NCBI GenBank assembly: GCA_022865865.1 | Contig: JALHTN010000238.1 | Location: 1-6,319 of the forward strand | Length of the DNA stretch: 6,319 nucleotides | Reading direction: 5' to 3' | Source: Anaerolineales bacterium | GTDB taxonomy: Bacteria; Chloroflexota; Anaerolineae; Anaerolineales; UBA4823 | Shown: positions 5,469 to 6,319 of the stretch, in pieces | Layout: every line of letters starts with the position of its first letter | How positions within the stretch are numbered: position 1 is the first letter of the stretch | The notes under the pieces: generated by a model | What the model was told of the DNA's origin: nothing | The model's database searches: none | What the model saw: only the letters and a program-made list of their open reading frames with translations | Made by a program: the position numbers and the translations under genes

Positions 5469-5760
5469 GGACCAGCGAAAGATTTCACCCTTCAAGGAAT
5501 TAATTTCGGGGGATTACCCAGGTAGATTCCTCTGCTTTGCGAGTGACTTGCCTTTCAATGTGCTTTCGATTATATTCACAGCGAAAGCAGCATGCATAGA
5601 TCGAGCTCTCTTGTACTGGTTCAATGAGCTTATATGCAACAAGCCTCAAGAGCAATCATTGTATCGATCGCTATGAAAAAGAAATATTTGTAGCAACGTA
5701 AACCACCTGAGATTATCAGTCTATCTCACTCACCAATATCAGAAGGAGGACCAATCACAA
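5469..5760. other. Spacer before the YrdB gene
   Basis: No supported gene lies here. One plus frame (5461-5673) is free of stops for 71 codons but has no ATG and no recognisable similarity. A clean inverted repeat, TGCTTTCG (5561-5568) with CGAAAGCA (5582-5589), could form a hairpin with a 13-base loop but lacks a T-run. I find no convincing promoter for the YrdB gene, although one is expected in this spacer. Confidence 0.4.
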
Positions 5761-6129
5761 ATGGGATCAAATCCAATTAATCTCGCCTTGCGTTTCATCC
5801 TTGAGATGGCTGCCTTATTCGCCCTGGGGTACTGGGGCTGGACTCATCATGATGGTGTCTGGCGTTTTGTGTGGAGTATTGGACTGGTAGCCCTGGCAGC
5901 TGTGGTCTGGGGTACCTTCGCCGTTCCGGATGACCCCAGCCGCTCAGGCAATGCCCCAGTGCCAGTACCTGGGGCACTGCGGCTGGTGATCGAACTGACC
6001 CTCTTCGCGGCCGGTACCTGGGCTTTCTTCGCAGCCAACCAACCTGTATGGGGAGCGGCATTGGGGATTTTGATCGTCATCCACTACGCCCTATCATACG
6101 ACCGCATCATGTGGCTGTTAAAGAGATAG
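5761..6129 (+). CDS. YrdB family protein (DUF2568), four-helix membrane protein
   Basis: A complete 122-residue integral membrane protein matching the YrdB/DUF2568 family, whose function is not established. Four hydrophobic helices are visible at about 8-27, 33-55, 72-92 and 96-113. The two halves resemble each other: ALRFILEMAALFALGYW (9-25) aligns with ALRLVIELTLFAAGTWA (72-88), with an R-x3-E pair at R11/E15 and R74/E78. The second helix ends in VVWGTFAVPDDPSR, a family hallmark. No signal peptide cleavage site is apparent. AGAAGGAGG (5741-5749) is a near-ideal ribosome binding site 11 bases before the ATG. Nothing suggests co-transcription with the dead genes upstream, and no good terminator follows. 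Confidence 0.9.
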   Translation: MGSNPINLALRFILEMAALFALGYWGWTHHDGVWRFVWSIGLVALAAVVWGTFAVPDDPSRSGNAPVPVPGALRLVIELTLFAAGTWAFFAANQPVWGAALGILIVIHYALSYDRIMWLLKR

Positions 6130-6319
6130 CTTTTCCATCTTTTCGCAGCCTAAATTAATTCCACAAGTAATAGAGTTCGGTTCTCCAAATTAATTCTTCA
6201 CGAATAAAAGAATCGATTTGGATATGAATACCGATAATGTAAAATAAGGGGGAATTACGAACTTATGCACAATTTGATACCGAAAGAAAGTCCCAATCCA
6301 TTGCCAAACTTCTCTTGAA
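6130..6319. other. AT-rich right edge with no supported gene
   Basis: This stretch carries a direct repeat, AAATTAATTC (6152-6161 and 6187-6196), and a weak hairpin, ATTCTT (6193-6198) with AAGAAT (6208-6213). TTGGAT (6218-6223) and TAAAAT (6240-6245), 16 bases apart, form a possible promoter. A 17-codon frame from ATG 6265 stops at 6316-6318 and is not convincing. The next gene probably starts beyond the window. Confidence 0.35.

Noticed and set aside
5461..5676. A 71-codon stop-free plus frame following the CPBP remnant
   Set aside because: It has no ATG, no ribosome binding site and no recognisable motif. A frame of this length is not rare by chance in AT-leaning spacer DNA.
5957..5979. 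Hairpin CAGTGCC / GGCACTG inside the YrdB gene
   Set aside because: It lies in the loop-coding part of a conserved gene and is explained by the Pro/Gly-rich codons there.
6265..6318. Short frame MHNLIPKE... near the right edge, with AGGGGG upstream
   Set aside because: It is only 17 codons and stops before the window ends. A second frame there is open to the edge but has no usable start codon.
1..6319. CRISPR array, tRNA or rRNA gene, transposase, integrase or toxin-antitoxin pair
   Set aside because: No regularly spaced repeats, cloverleaf sequence, rRNA core sequence or mobile-element protein was seen on either strand.

Overview
The window reads as part of a bacterial chromosome of moderate GC, with AT-rich spacers between the genes. 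All convincing genes lie on the plus strand. The mix of families (pirin, DUF1932-type dehydrogenase, GYD-domain protein, 3-ketosteroid-dehydrogenase-like flavoprotein, CPBP protease, YrdB/DUF2568 membrane protein) and the hairpin style would fit a member of Chloroflexota, perhaps Anaerolineae. That placement is an inference from general style, not from a marker gene.

Layout from left to right. Positions 1-365 are gene-free apart from a possible tail of an upstream gene; they hold an intrinsic terminator (162-192) and the pirin promoter. A complete pirin gene (366-1232) ends at a clear terminator (1287-1318). A DEAD-box RNA helicase (1527-3002) follows, then a 6-phosphogluconate-dehydrogenase-like NAD(P) oxidoreductase with a DUF1932 tail (3113-3961). 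After a long leader with a TATAAT box comes a small GYD-domain protein (4204-4482). The next spacer (4483-4780) holds a weak minus-strand reading frame, a perfect 38-bp palindrome and a good sigma70-type promoter.

That promoter leads into the most unusual locus. The first ~136 residues of an FAD-dependent dehydrogenase (4781 to about 5186) run straight into the C-terminal third of a CPBP intramembrane protease (about 5184-5468). The protease part is in a different frame and carries an in-frame TGA where the family has Trp. I read it as a deletion scar joining two dead genes. A complete four-helix YrdB-family membrane protein (5761-6129) follows, and the last 190 bases hold no supported gene.

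The genes do not form an obvious pathway. Spacers of 110-300 bp and separate promoter or terminator signals suggest mostly independent transcription units. I see no rRNA, tRNA, CRISPR array, transposase or integrase, and no coherent new multi-gene system; the novelty lies in the hybrid pseudogene, the palindrome and small repeated motifs.
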